Positions 7,365 to 8,555 of a stretch of 8,555 nucleotides of DNA are shown piece by piece. Source of the stretch: Betaproteobacteria bacterium UBA2293 (GTDB lineage Bacteria; Pseudomonadota; Gammaproteobacteria; Burkholderiales; Rhodocyclaceae); NCBI GenBank assembly GCA_002345845.1, contig DDWF01000204.1:1-8555 (forward strand). Reading direction: 5' to 3'. The notes beneath the pieces were generated by a model. The model did no database searches. It was not told the DNA's origin and saw nothing but the letters and a program-made list of their open reading frames with translations. A program made the translations under genes and the position numbers. How positions within the stretch are numbered: the first letter of the stretch is position 1; the number at the start of each line of letters is the position of its first letter.

Positions 7365-8555
<1,191 letters not shown>

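Overview
The window is a stretch of ordinary GC-rich proteobacterial chromosome. Gene content, order and protein character point to a betaproteobacterium, probably of the Rhodocyclales (Dechloromonas/Azonexus type). That placement is an inference from memory of the families, not the result of a search. I see no insertion sequence, phage gene, CRISPR array, tRNA or rRNA. I also see no sign of a previously undescribed system.

Left two thirds, minus strand (about 5685 down to 1): a type IV pilus chemosensory (Pil-Chp) operon in the order pilG - pilH - pilI - pilJ - pilL. PilG and PilH are single-domain CheY-like response regulators, PilI is a CheW-like adaptor, PilJ is the membrane chemoreceptor, and PilL (ChpA-like) is the giant CheA-type kinase. 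Only the first 731 residues of PilL lie in the window. Its frame leaves the left edge just after the phospho-acceptor histidine of a canonical Hpt domain. Gaps between genes are 4 to 40 bases, so the set is almost certainly one transcript. In the known system PilJ signals through PilI to PilL, which phosphorylates PilG and PilH to control pilus extension and retraction, twitching and surface responses.

Middle (5686-5875): a 190-base divergent intergenic region. It holds a probable -10 element on each strand, two short perfect palindromes, and a tandem 7-base repeat that supplies the ribosome-binding site in front of a TTG start for pilG. It contains no gene and no TPP riboswitch that I can see.

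Right third, plus strand (5876 to the end): thiD - thiE - hemL, with overlapping ends. ThiD makes HMP-pyrophosphate, ThiE joins it to the thiazole phosphate to give thiamine phosphate, and HemL (glutamate-1-semialdehyde aminomutase) makes 5-aminolevulinate for heme and other tetrapyrroles. HemL is cut by the right edge after 398 residues.

Long open frames occur antisense to almost every gene (for example 26-1078, 1181-2500 and 2501-3343 on plus, 7334-8512 on minus). They lie in exact codon register with the real genes and are composition shadows.
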